DNA of 64,000 nt from CAVWSM01 sp963798505. Lineage in GTDB: Bacteria; Actinomycetota; Actinomycetes; Jiangellales; Jiangellaceae. The notes under the pieces are model-generated. The model worked only from the letters and a program-made list of their open reading frames with translations. It was not told the origin of the DNA and did no database searches. Both the position numbers and the translations under genes were made by a program. The stretch spans positions 310,001-374,000 of the forward strand of contig CAWCTX010000005.1 of NCBI GenBank assembly GCA_963798505.1, read 5' to 3'. Within the stretch, counting starts at the first letter, position 1. Every line of letters starts with the position of its first letter. Shown in pieces: positions 8,965-18,396 of this stretch.

Positions 8965-9816
8965 TCACCGGCCGGTGACCTCACGGAAGTGCCGCAGGGC
9001 TGGGTCGTAGAGCTTCGCCTCGAGCGACTCGAACAGGTCGGCGGCGGGCCCTCCCGGCCAGTCGGCCGGCAGGAGCTCAGCCGGCAGGCCCGGGTCGAGG
9101 AACGGTAGCCGGCGCCACTCGGTCAGTGCCCTGACGTAGTCAGCGAACGCCTGGCTGTCGTCGATCGTGCGGCGCCGTCGCCACCGCACCGCCACCGGAC
9201 GCCAGGCCGCGAGGAACTCGTCATAGAGAAGGCGCAGCTGCTCCAGGTTCCACCAGTGCTCGACCGACGTCCGTACGTCTGCGAAGGCAAGGTATTCGGC
9301 GCGGAACAGGTCCACGTAGGACGCGAGCTCGAGGCGTTCGAGCACCATCCGCGCCTCGGCATACAGGTGCGCCGGCGCGATCCACACCCCAGGCGCCGCG
9401 GAGCCGAAACCTAGCCAGGTGAGTCTCGAGCGCAGCACGTGGCGACGTTCGCGCTCGGACTCGGGCACCGAGAAGACCGCGAGCACCCACCCGTCGGCCA
9501 GCCGCGACACCGGCCGCTCGAAGATGCGCCGGTCGCCCTCGAACAGGATCTCCTGAGCGGTCTGCGACAGCCAGTAGCCGGCCGCGCCGTTCATGCGGGT
9601 GGCCTCCAGGATGCCGCGCCGCTTCAATCGCGAGATCGACGACCGCACGGCCGGCTCATCGACGTCGAGCTCGGCCATGAGCTTGATCAGTGACGCCACC
9701 GACAGCCACCCGGAGGTCTCGCGAGCGAATGCGCCGTAGATGGTCATGATGAGCGCCCGTGGCTGTGGCCCGCGGAACTCCCCGAGGTCCTGTAGATCGG
9801 CCGTCATCGTCGTCAC
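8965..9816 (-). CDS. PaaX family transcriptional regulator
   Basis: This is an intact 283-residue PaaX-type regulator. PaaX proteins bind DNA with an N-terminal winged helix and release it on binding an aryl-CoA thioester such as phenylacetyl-CoA. The N-terminal part reads ALIMTIYGAFARE and VRSSISRLKRRGILEA (recognition helix), followed by the central PaaX domain (SRLTWLGFGSAAPGVWIAP) and a C-terminal domain ending FREVTGR. It is divergent from the aryl-CoA ligase and convergent with RidA (7-base gap). It is the only local regulator of the aromatic genes, so the likely effector is the CoA thioester made by the ligase. Confidence 0.9.
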   Translation of the reverse strand: MTTMTADLQDLGEFRGPQPRALIMTIYGAFARETSGWLSVASLIKLMAELDVDEPAVRSSISRLKRRGILEATRMNGAAGYWLSQTAQEILFEGDRRIFERPVSRLADGWVLAVFSVPESERERRHVLRSRLTWLGFGSAAPGVWIAPAHLYAEARMVLERLELASYVDLFRAEYLAFADVRTSVEHWWNLEQLRLLYDEFLAAWRPVAVRWRRRRTIDDSQAFADYVRALTEWRRLPFLDPGLPAELLPADWPGGPAADLFESLEAKLYDPALRHFREVTGR

Positions 9817-9890
9817 GGATGCACGATATCCTCAGAACGACCAGCATGGGGAGGACCCACAACGTCGTGGGACGACCAACGAGGTGAGTC

Positions 9891-11511
9891 ATGCAGCTGT
9901 CGCCGTCGGCGCATGTTGACACGTTCTGCCGGGACAACCTGCCGCCGGCGGACCTGTGGCCCGAGCTGGTGTTTTCCCTTCCCGAGCTGCACTACCCGGA
10001 GCGGCTCAACTGCGCCGTGGCGCTGCTCGACGACGACGATCGACCGGTTCGGCGGCGACCGGCGATGCCTGCTGTCGCCGACCGAGACCTGGTCGTACGA
10101 CGAGCTGCGCCGGCGCGCGGACGGCGTAGCCCGGGTCCTCGTCGAGGACCTGGGGATCGTGCCGGGCAGCCGTGTGCTCCTCCGCGGTCCCAACAACCCG
10201 TGGCTCGTCGCGTGCTGGTTCGGCGTGCTCAAGGCCGGCGGCGTGGTCGTGACCACAATGCCGCTGCTGCGCGCCGGCGAGCTGTCGGTCATCTGCGACA
10301 TGGCGCGCATCGACACCGCGATCTGCGACCACCGGTTCCTCGACGACCTCGCGGCCGCCGACGTCGCGGGGCTGCGCACCGTCACGTACGGCTCCGATGC
10401 CACCGACGACCTCATCCAGCGCGCCGCGGCCAAGCCCGCCGGCTTCGCGGCAGTCGAGACCGCGGCCGACGACGTCGCCCTGCTCGCCTTCACGTCCGGC
10501 ACCACCGGCAAGCCGAAGGCGACCATGCACTTCCACCGCGACGTGCTGGCCATCGCTGACACGTTCAGCCGACACGTGCTCCAGCCGAGACCCGACGACC
10601 TCTTCACGGGCACCCCGCCACTTGCCTTCACCTTCGGGCTCGGCGGCCTTGTGATCTTTCCGCTGCACGCCGGCGCGGCCACCCTGCTGCTCGAGAAGGC
10701 GACTCCGGAGGCCTTGGCCGATGCGGTCGCCGAGCACCAGGTCACCGTGCTGTTCACCGCGCCGACCGCCTACCGAGCGATGCTGGCAGCCGGAAAGGCG
10801 GATCAGCTCACGGGCTTGCGGCGCTGCGTGTCGGCCGGGGAAGCGCTGCCGCGGGCGGTGTGGGAGTCGTTCCGGGATGCGACCGGCGTGCGCATCATCG
10901 ACGGCATCGGGGCGACCGAGATGCTGCACATCTTCATTGCGTCCGCCGACGACGACATCCGTCCCGGGTCGACGGGCAGAGTGGTGCCCGGTTTCGCTGC
11001 CCAGGTCGTCGACGACGCGGGTCGGCCGGTTCCCGACGGCCAGATCGGCCGGCTGGCGGTGAAGGGCCCGACGGGCTGCCGCTACCTGGCCGACGAGCGA
11101 CAACGCGCCTACGTCCTGGACGGGTGGAACGTCACCGGCGACACCTACATCCGCGATGCCGAGGGCTATTTCTGGTACCAAGCACGGTCCGACGACATGA
11201 TCATCTCGTCGGGCTACAACATCGCCGGCCCCGAGGTGGAAGAGGCGCTGCTGCGCCATCCCGACGTGGCCGAGTGCGGCGTCGTCGGCGCCCCCGACGA
11301 GGAACGCGGCATGGTCGTCAAGGCGTATGTGGTGCTCCGCTCGGGCGTCATCGGCGACGACGTCAAGGCCAAGGAGCTCCAGGACCACGTCAAGGCGACG
11401 ATCGCTCCGTACAAGTACCCACGCCAGGTCGTCTTCCTCGACCAGCTCCCGCGCACCAACACCGGCAAGCTGCAGCGCTTCCGGCTACGCGAGAAGGCAC
11501 AGACGGGGTGA
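9891..11511 (+). CDS. Aryl-CoA ligase of the benzoate/2-aminobenzoate-CoA ligase type, one frameshift
   Basis: This ATP-dependent AMP-forming ligase of about 539 residues would activate an aromatic acid to its CoA thioester. It starts at the ATG at 9891 with LPPADLWPELVF and ELHYPERLNCAVALLD, the N-terminus typical of benzoate- and 2-aminobenzoate-CoA ligases. The adenylation core follows: FTSGTTGKPKATMHFHRD (P-loop), DGIGATEMLHIF, GWNVTGDTYIRDAEGYF and the C-terminal lysine loop PRTNTGKLQRF. A single inserted base near 10035 shifts the frame. Its place beside PaaX and the monooxygenase argues for 2-aminobenzoate as substrate; benzoate or salicylate cannot be excluded. Confidence 0.87.
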
Positions 11512-11520
11512 CGTCCGCCC

Positions 11521-12303
11521 CTACAGCGGCATGAAGCGGCCGCCATTGACGTCGAGGACGACGCCGGTGATGTACGACGACTCGTCGGAGCAGAGGAACA
11601 GGATGGGGTCTACCGCCTCGCGCAGCTCCGGGAAGCGGTGCAGCGGGATTGCGTCGAGCACCTCGGCCCGCTCGCGCTCGGCCATCTCGTCATACATCCC
11701 CTGCAGCCGCCCGGTGAGGAACAGCCCGGGCGCGATGGCGTTGACCCGCACGCCCTGCGGGCCGAGCTCGCGGGCCAGCCGGCGGGTCAGGCCCAGCACG
11801 GCAGCTTTGCTTGCGGCGTAGGGCACACCGGTGACCGGTGACGGCTGCCGGCCGCCGATCGACGACGTGGTGACGATGGCGCCGCCGCCGGCCGACACCA
11901 TGTACGGCGCAGCCGCCTGGCAGCAGTAGAACGTGCCCTTGACGTTGACGTCGACGACAAGGTCGAGATGCTCGGGCTCGATCTCCCCCAGGTCGCGGGG
12001 CGTGCCGAGCGATCCACCCGCGAGCGTGACGAGCACGTGCGGCCCGCCGAGGCGGCCGTCAACCTCGCGCATCAGGGCGTCAACCTGGGAGGGATCACGC
12101 ACATCCACCACGAATCCGGCCGCATCGACCCCGTGCGTCCCGCGTAGCGCGAGAACGGTCTCATCCACCGCCGAGCGATTGACGTCGACGACGGCGACCG
12201 AGGCGCCCTCCGCGGCCAGCCCGTCGCACACGGCTCGGCCGATGCCGCCCGCGCCGCCGGTGACCACCGCCGTGCGCCCTTCGAAACGGGGTTCTCGCGG
12301 CAT
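11521..12303 (-). CDS. SDR family NAD(P)-dependent oxidoreductase
   Basis: This is an intact 260-residue short-chain dehydrogenase. The cofactor motif is VVTGGAGGIGRAV, with an acidic residue after the second strand (VAVVDVN) that favours NAD(H). Catalytic Ser lies in IVTTSSIGGRQP and Tyr/Lys in PYAASKAAVLGLTRR. The end reads YITGVVLDVNGGRFMP. It is convergent with the ligase (10-base gap) and divergent from the monooxygenase, from which 82 bases separate it. It probably handles a hydroxy or oxo intermediate of the same pathway. Confidence 0.92.
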   Translation of the reverse strand: MPREPRFEGRTAVVTGGAGGIGRAVCDGLAAEGASVAVVDVNRSAVDETVLALRGTHGVDAAGFVVDVRDPSQVDALMREVDGRLGGPHVLVTLAGGSLGTPRDLGEIEPEHLDLVVDVNVKGTFYCCQAAAPYMVSAGGGAIVTTSSIGGRQPSPVTGVPYAASKAAVLGLTRRLARELGPQGVRVNAIAPGLFLTGRLQGMYDEMAERERAEVLDAIPLHRFPELREAVDPILFLCSDESSYITGVVLDVNGGRFMPL

Positions 12304-12324
12304 CCCGATCTCCTATCGCCGCCT

Positions 12325-12349
12325 TGACGACCGTCGAAAAGGCAACATA
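12325..12349 (+). promoter_or_regulatory. Candidate shared operator/promoter element, copy 2
   Basis: This lies in the 82-base space between the divergent SDR and monooxygenase genes, 36 bases before the monooxygenase GTG. It shares 20 of 25 bases with the minus-strand element at 7717-7741. TTGACG at 12324 followed about 16 bases later by CATACT could be a sigma-A promoter for the monooxygenase operon, so the conservation may reflect a promoter, an operator or both. Confidence 0.45.
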
Positions 12350-12385
12350 CTCTCGAGGTGTCGGTCCGGACAACGGGAGGTCGCC

Positions 12386-14755
12386 GTGCGCATCGCTGTG
12401 GTCGGCGGTGGCCCGGGCGGGCTCTACTTCGCGGCCCTCGCCAAGCAGCTCGGCCCGCAGCACGAGATCACCGTCTGGGAGCGCAACGCGCACGACGACA
12501 CGTTCGGCTTCGGCGTGGTGTTCTCCGACGAGACGCTGGGCGGCATCGAGCACGCCGACAGGACCATCTTCGACACGATGCAGCGCGAGTTCGCACGCTG
12601 GGACGACATCGACGTGCACTTCCGGGACGAGGTCGTCACCAGTGGCGGGCATGGCTTCGCCGCGATGAGCCGCAAGCGCCTGCTGGAGATCCTGCAGGCC
12701 CGCTGCCGCAGTCTCGGGGTGACCCTGCACTTCCGCACCGAGGCACCCAGCGTCGACGAGCTCTCGCAGTCCCACGACCTGGTGGTCGCCGCCGACGGCC
12801 TGAACTCGGCGGTCCGCGCCAAGTACGCGGACACGTTCCGACCGAGCCTCGACGTCCGTCAGTGCAAGTACATGTGGCTCGGCACCGACCAGGTCTTCGA
12901 CGCGTTCAAGTTCTACGTCCGAGAGACGCCGTACGGCGTGATGCAGATCCACGGCTACCCCTTCGACGCCACCGGCAGCACGTTCATCGTCGAGATGCAC
13001 GACGAGCGTCTGGCGGGCAGCCGGCTTCGACGCGTTCGCCGCACGGACGTTCGCGCCCGGGGAGAGCGACGAGAAGTCGATCGAGCGCGTCTGCGACCTG
13101 TTCGCCGACATCCTCGACGGCCACGAGGTGCTGGCCAACAACTCGAGGTGGATCAGCTTCACCACCGTCCGCAACGAGATCATGGCGACACGGCAACGTC
13201 GTGCTGCTCGGCGACGCCGCGCACACGGCGCACTTCTCCATCGGCTCCGGGACCAAGCTCGCCATGGAGGACGCCTTGGCGCTCGCCGCCTGCCTGCACG
13301 AGCAGCCCACGGTCGACGCAGCGCTCGAGGCGTACGAGACCGAGCGCCGACCAGTCGTGCTGTCCACGCAGCGCGCAGCGCAGGCGAGCCTGGAGTGGTT
13401 CGAGAACCTCGGGCAGTACGTCGACCAGGAGACGCCGCAGTTCGCGTTCAACATCATGACCCGCAGCCGCCGGGTCACCTACGACAACCTCCGGTTGCGC
13501 GACCCCGAGTTCGTCGAGCGCATCGACGAGTGGTTCGCCGACCACGAGTCGCGTCGCGCACCGGACACCGCACGATGTCTGCCCGCCGATGTTCCAGCCG
13601 TTCCGGCTCGGCGGCCTCGAGCTCAAGAACCGCGTCGTCGTCTCCGCGATGGACATGTACCGCGCCGTCGACGGCTTGCCCGACGACTTCCACCTCGTCC
13701 ACCTCGGCGGCAAGGCGCTCGGCGGCGCCGGCCTGGTGATGACCGAGATGGTCTGCGTGTCCGACAGCGGGCGGATCACGCCGGGCTGCACCGGCATGTA
13801 CCTTCCGGAGCACGAGGCCGCGTGGCGACGCGTCGTCGACTTCGTCCACACCGAGAGCACTGCCAAGATCGGCATCCAGCTCGGCCACTCGGGCCGCAAG
13901 GGCTCGACCAAGCTGATGTGGGAGGGCATGGACGAGCCGCTGCCCGACGGCAACTGGGAGGTGGTTGCGCCCTCGCCGCTGGCGTACAAGCCAGGTGTCA
14001 ACCAGGTGCCCCGCGAGCTCACGCGCGCCGACATGGACGAGATCCGCGACCAGTTCATCGAGGCCGCCCGCAGCGCGGCACGCGCCGGCTTCGACCTGCT
14101 CGAGCTGCACTGCGCGCACGGCTACCTGTTGTCCTGCTTCATCTCGCCGGTCACCAACCAACGCACCGACGAGTACGGCGGCTCGCTGGACAACCGGCTG
14201 CGCTACCCGCTCGAGGTATTGCGCGCGATTCGCGACGTGTGGCCGCACGACAGACCGATCACCGTCCGCATCTCGGCCACCGACTGGGTGCCAGGCGGCA
14301 TCGACAGCGACGATGCAGTGCAGATCGCGCAAGCCTTCGCCGATGCCGGTGCCGACGCCATCGACGTGTCGACCGGGCAGGTGACGCCGGAGGAGCGGCC
14401 CGCGTTCGGCCGCTCCTACCAGACGCCGTTCGCCGACGCGATCCGCAACCGCGTCGGCATCGCGACCATCGCGGTGGGCGTCATCTCGTCGTACGACGAC
14501 GTCAACTCGATCCTCCTCGCCGGTCGGGCCGACCTGTGCGCCGTCGGCCGTGCGCACCTCTACGACCCGAACTGGACGCTGCACGCCGCCGCCGACCAGG
14601 GCTACCGGGGCACGGCCGCCGAATGGCCCGACCCATGGAAGGCCGGCAGCCGCAAGCCGCAGGCAGGGCGCACCGACGGGCCGAAGCCGCGGCTGCAGCT
14701 TGCCCGCGAAGGTGAGCAGCGCACCCGCCATGCCCGTTGGCGGCCAGCACCATGA
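12386..14755 (+). CDS. Fused 2-aminobenzoyl-CoA (or salicylyl-CoA) monooxygenase/reductase, three frameshifts
   Basis: This bifunctional flavoprotein of about 788 residues has an N-terminal FAD monooxygenase (VVGGGPGGLYFAALAKQ; GDAAHTAHFSIGSGTKLAMED) and a C-terminal old-yellow-enzyme domain (MFQPFRLGGLELKNR; LELHCAHGYLLSCFISP; YGGSLDNRLRYP). That architecture is known from 2-aminobenzoyl-CoA monooxygenase/reductase of Azoarcus evansii and from proteins annotated bifunctional salicylyl-CoA 5-hydroxylase/oxidoreductase. The first converts 2-aminobenzoyl-CoA with O2 and reduced nicotinamide to a non-aromatic 2-amino-5-oxocyclohexene-carboxyl-CoA. The start is the GTG at 12386 after GGGAGG. Extra bases near 13015, 13185 and 13580 break the frame; net +3 leaves the length divisible by three. 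Its stop overlaps the next start (ATGA). The nearby ring hydrolase and RidA favour the amino substrate. Confidence 0.88.
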
Positions 14756-16824
14756 ACGCCGACACCAACGCGCTCCGCGCCCTCTGGTCGGCACAGTCCA
14801 TCGCGATCGTCGGCGCTTCGGGCCGCCCCGGTTCCCTCGGCCGGCTGCCCGTCGAGTTCCTTCAGCGGTACGGGTTCTCCGGCGCCGTCTACCCCGTCCG
14901 CCCCGACGGCGGCGAGGTGCTCGACCTTCCGGCCTACCCGTCGCTGCAGGCGTGCCCCGGCCGGGTCGAGCTCGCCATGCTGCTCGTCGCCGCCGACAAG
15001 GTCCCCGCCGCGATCGACGACTGCATCGCCGCCGGCGTCCCGGTGGCCATCGTGTGCTCCAGCGGGTTCGCGGAGGCCGGCCCGGCAGGTGCCCGCCTGC
15101 AGGACGAGATCACCGAGAAGGCACGAGCCGGCGGCCTGCGCATCGTCGGGCCCAACTGCATCGGTGCGGTCGGTGTCGACACCGGCCTGGTCGCCTCGTT
15201 CTGCCCGCTCTTCGCCGGGGAGCGAACGACGCTCGTGCCGGGCACGCTCGGCTTCGTGAGCCAGAGCGGCGCCCTCGGCTTCGGGACGGTAAGCCTGGCC
15301 TTCGAGCGGGGCATCGGGCTGCGCCAGGTGGTGACCACCGGCAACGAGGCCGACGTCAGCGCGCTGGAGGCGATGGCCGCGCTGGCCGCGGAGCCCGGCT
15401 GCGATGGCGTGCTCGGCTATGTCGAGTCGCTGGCCGACGGGGCGGCACTGCGCCGACTCGCCGCGTCGGGCGTGCCGGTCGCCATGCTGAAGGCGGGCCG
15501 GTCCGACGCGGGCCAGCGCGCCGCGGCCTCGCACACCGCAGCACTCGCCGCGGGTGACCGGGTCGTCGACGCGGCACTGGACCAGCTCGGCATCGTGCGC
15601 GTCGACGACGTCGACGAGTTGCTCGACGTCGCGGAGGTGTTCGCGCAGCCGCGACGGCCGGCCGGTCCGCGGGTCGCCGTCGTGACCACCAGCGGCGGCT
15701 CGGGCATCTTGGCCGCCGACGCGGTCGAGCAGCACGGCCTCGAGCTCGCGACGCTCAGCCCCCACACCGAGGCGACACTGCGCGAGATCGTGCCGGCGTA
15801 CGGTTCGGCCGCCAACCCGGTCGATGTCACAGCGACCGTGATGAGCGACCCCACGCTGTTCGACCGGGCGCTCGACGCCGTCGCCGGCGACCAGGCGGTC
15901 GACTGCGTCGTCGCCTGCTTCTGCGTGCTCACAGGTGACGACGTCACGCAGGTGGTCACCTCGCTCAAGCGCATCGCAGCCACCAGCAGCAAGCCGGTGC
16001 TTGTCGCCAGGACGGGCGCCGAGCATCTCGCGCCGGACGCGGCGGCGGCCCTGCGCGGCGCCGGCATCCCCGCCTATCCGACACCCGCCCGCGCTGTCCG
16101 CGCGGCGGCCGCGCTGTGGCAGGTGAGCCGGCCACGACATTCCAACGGCGAGCCACGCACGCCGACCGCCGGCACCCCGGCCCCCGCGCCCGCCGACGGC
16201 ACCTCCGAGGTAGAGCTCAAGACGCTGCTCGCGGCCGCCGGCCTCCCAGTCCCGCAACACCGACTCGTCACCGACCGCGACGACGCGACCGCCGCAGTCG
16301 CCGAGGTCGGTGGTCGCGCCGTGCTCAAGGCCGTCGTCCCCGGCCTGTTGCACAAGACCGAGGCCGGTGGCGTCGCGCTCGGCGTCACGCCAGACACCGC
16401 GGCCTCCACCCATGACCGGCTCGCGACGCTCGGCGGCGCCGTACTCGTCGAAGAGCAGGTCGACGACGGCGTGGAGGTGTTGGTCGGCGTGGCGCCGAGC
16501 CCGCTCGGGCAGGTGCTCACGGTCGGCCTCGGAGGCGTGCTCACCGAAGTCCTCGACGACGTCGCGCTGCGGCTGCTGCCGGTGACTGCCGACGACGTAC
16601 GGGAGATGATCAGCGAGACCCGCCTCCAACGGCTGCTCCAAGGCGTGCGCGGCCGTCCACCCGCCGACACGGAGGCGCTCGTCGACGTCGCCGTCCGCCT
16701 CGCCGACGCGGTCGCCGCATGGCCGCCGGGCTTCGAGCTCGACCTCAATCCCGTTGTCGTGCTGCCAGACGGCGCCCGCGTCCTCGACGCCGCCTACGTC
16801 CCGCCCGCACCCGCGGAGGCCTGA
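14752..16824 (+). CDS. Acyl-CoA synthetase, NDP-forming (acetate-CoA ligase type, fused alpha and beta parts)
   Basis: This is an intact 690-residue protein of the NDP-forming acyl-CoA synthetase superfamily (ACD/Pat-like). It interconverts an acyl-CoA and acid with nucleoside diphosphate and phosphate through a phospho-histidine. The CoA-binding domain starts SIAIVGASGRPGSLGRLPVEF. The ligase-CoA segment holds the probable phosphorylated His in AAASHTAALAAGD. A Pro/Ala-rich linker (near residues 460-485) leads to an ATP-grasp part (VLKAVVPGLLHKTEAGGVALG; FELDLNPVVV). It overlaps the monooxygenase stop by ATGA and is followed four bases later by the AMP-dependent ligase, so it belongs to the same operon. 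The acyl substrate is unknown. Confidence 0.88.
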   Translation: MNADTNALRALWSAQSIAIVGASGRPGSLGRLPVEFLQRYGFSGAVYPVRPDGGEVLDLPAYPSLQACPGRVELAMLLVAADKVPAAIDDCIAAGVPVAIVCSSGFAEAGPAGARLQDEITEKARAGGLRIVGPNCIGAVGVDTGLVASFCPLFAGERTTLVPGTLGFVSQSGALGFGTVSLAFERGIGLRQVVTTGNEADVSALEAMAALAAEPGCDGVLGYVESLADGAALRRLAASGVPVAMLKAGRSDAGQRAAASHTAALAAGDRVVDAALDQLGIVRVDDVDELLDVAEVFAQPRRPAGPRVAVVTTSGGSGILAADAVEQHGLELATLSPHTEATLREIVPAYGSAANPVDVTATVMSDPTLFDRALDAVAGDQAVDCVVACFCVLTGDDVTQVVTSLKRIAATSSKPVLVARTGAEHLAPDAAAALRGAGIPAYPTPARAVRAAAALWQVSRPRHSNGEPRTPTAGTPAPAPADGTSEVELKTLLAAAGLPVPQHRLVTDRDDATAAVAEVGGRAVLKAVVPGLLHKTEAGGVALGVTPDTAASTHDRLATLGGAVLVEEQVDDGVEVLVGVAPSPLGQVLTVGLGGVLTEVLDDVALRLLPVTADDVREMISETRLQRLLQGVRGRPPADTEALVDVAVRLADAVAAWPPGFELDLNPVVVLPDGARVLDAAYVPPAPAEA

Positions 16825-16828
16825 GCCC

Positions 16829-18396
16829 ATGGACGTCGGTCTCCTGGTCGCCCGCTCGGCGCGCCGCTATGCCGACCGCGTCGCGCTCGACGGGCCGCAG
16901 GGCCAGCAGACCTTCGCCGAGCTCGGCGACCGGGTCACCCGGTTGGCCCGCGGCCTCCGCTCGCTCGGGCTCGAGCCCCGGCGACCGGGTGCTGGACCTG
17001 CAGACCAACCAGAACACCTACGTCGAGACCGACCTCGCCATCCCCACCGCCGGGCTGGTGCGTGCAGCGCTGAACCACCGACTGCACCCCGACGACTGGG
17101 CCCGCATCGCCGACGACTGCGGTGCGCGGGCCCTGATCTACGACGCCAGGTTCGCCGAGCAGACGGATGCCCTGCGATCAGGCCTCGACGCCGACCGCGT
17201 CATCGTGATCGGCGACGGCCCCGGAACCCCTTACGAAAAGCTGCTCGCCAATCAGAGCGCGGCGCCCTTGCTCCTGAGCTGTGACCCCGACTCGCTGGCC
17301 GGCCTGCACTACTCCAGCGGCACCACCGGTCATCCCAAAGGCGCGCAGCGCACCCACCGCAACCGCATGGCCAGCCTGGTCAACATGGTCACACGACGTG
17401 ATCGGGGCGCTGCCCGGGGTGGACGACGTGTACGTCCACGCCGGGCCCGATCACGCACACCAGCGGGCTGTTCGTGCTGCCCTTCCTCGCGCCGGGGCCA
17501 AGCAGATCGATCCTGCCGACCTGGGACCCCGAGGCGCTCCTCGACGCGGTCGCACACCGCGGCGGCACGCACACCGCACTGGTCCCGACCATGGTCGCGC
17601 GACTGCTCGCGCTGCCCGGCGTCGACGCCGACCGCGTCCGAGGACTCAAGATGCTCGGCTATGCAGGCGCGCCGATGCCCACTGAGCAGATGCAGGCAGG
17701 CGCACGAGCAGCTCACGAACAACCTCGTCCAGTACTACGGCCTCGTCGAGGCGATCCCGCCGGTCACCGTCCTCGACGCCGCCGACCACGCGCGCGGCCT
17801 CGCCGACGACCCCGACCTGTTGGCCAGCGCCGGGCGGCCGGCGTTCGGCGTCGAGGTCGCGCATCGTCGACGAGTCCGGCCGTGGCGTGCCGGCCGGCGA
17901 GGTCGGCGAGGTCGTGACCCGCGGCGACCACGTCATGCCCGGCTACTGGAACGCCGAGCGCCCGAGACGACCTGTCCAAGACCGTTCGCGACGGCTGGCT
18001 GCACACCGGCGACCTCGGACGCATGGACGCAGCCGAGCGCCTCTGGCTCATCGACCGCAAGGGCGACATGATCATCTCTGGCGGCTACAACATCTACCCG
18101 CGCGAGGTCGAGGATGTCGTCGCCGAGGTGCCAGGAGTGCACGAGGTCGCCGTGATCGGGGTCGACGACCGCGAGTGGGGACAGCGTGTCGTCGCCCTTA
18201 TCACCGTCACGCCGGGTGCAGACGTCGACGAGCCGGCGCGATACTCGAGCACTGCCGTCAACGGATGGCGTCGTACAAGAAGCCGAAGGACGTACGGATC
18301 GTCGAGTCCTTCCCGCACAACTCGACCGGGAAGATCCACAAGAAGCAGCTGCGCGAACAGCTCAACGCGGAGGCCGCCGCGGCATGGAACGCCTGA
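16829..18396 (+). CDS. AMP-dependent acyl-CoA synthetase, seven indels
   Basis: This is a ligase of the ANL superfamily, about 520 residues when repaired. Core motifs survive in different frames: HYSSGTTGHPKGAQRTHRN (P-loop), NLVQYYGLVEAIPPVTVLD, GWLHTGDLGRMDAAERLW, KGDMIISGGYNIYPREVED and NSTGKIHKKQLREQ. One-base insertions are needed near 16986, 17390, 17444, 17700, 17863 and 17968, and one deletion near 18232. These net to +5, which agrees with the observed length. This is the most damaged gene in the window. It is either a true pseudogene or a patch of poor sequence. Its end overlaps the mutase gene by 13 bases, which supports a once-intact operon. Confidence 0.72.

Noticed and set aside
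12386..14755. Reading the monooxygenase and old-yellow-enzyme parts as two separate genes
   Set aside because: The known family is a single fused protein, the junction lies at an apparent one-base insertion, and there is no ribosome-binding site at the internal ATG.
14602..16830. Open frame of 742 codons opposite the NDP-forming synthetase
   Set aside because: The forward protein has clear domains and the opposite translation shows no recognisable motif; it is a codon-bias shadow.
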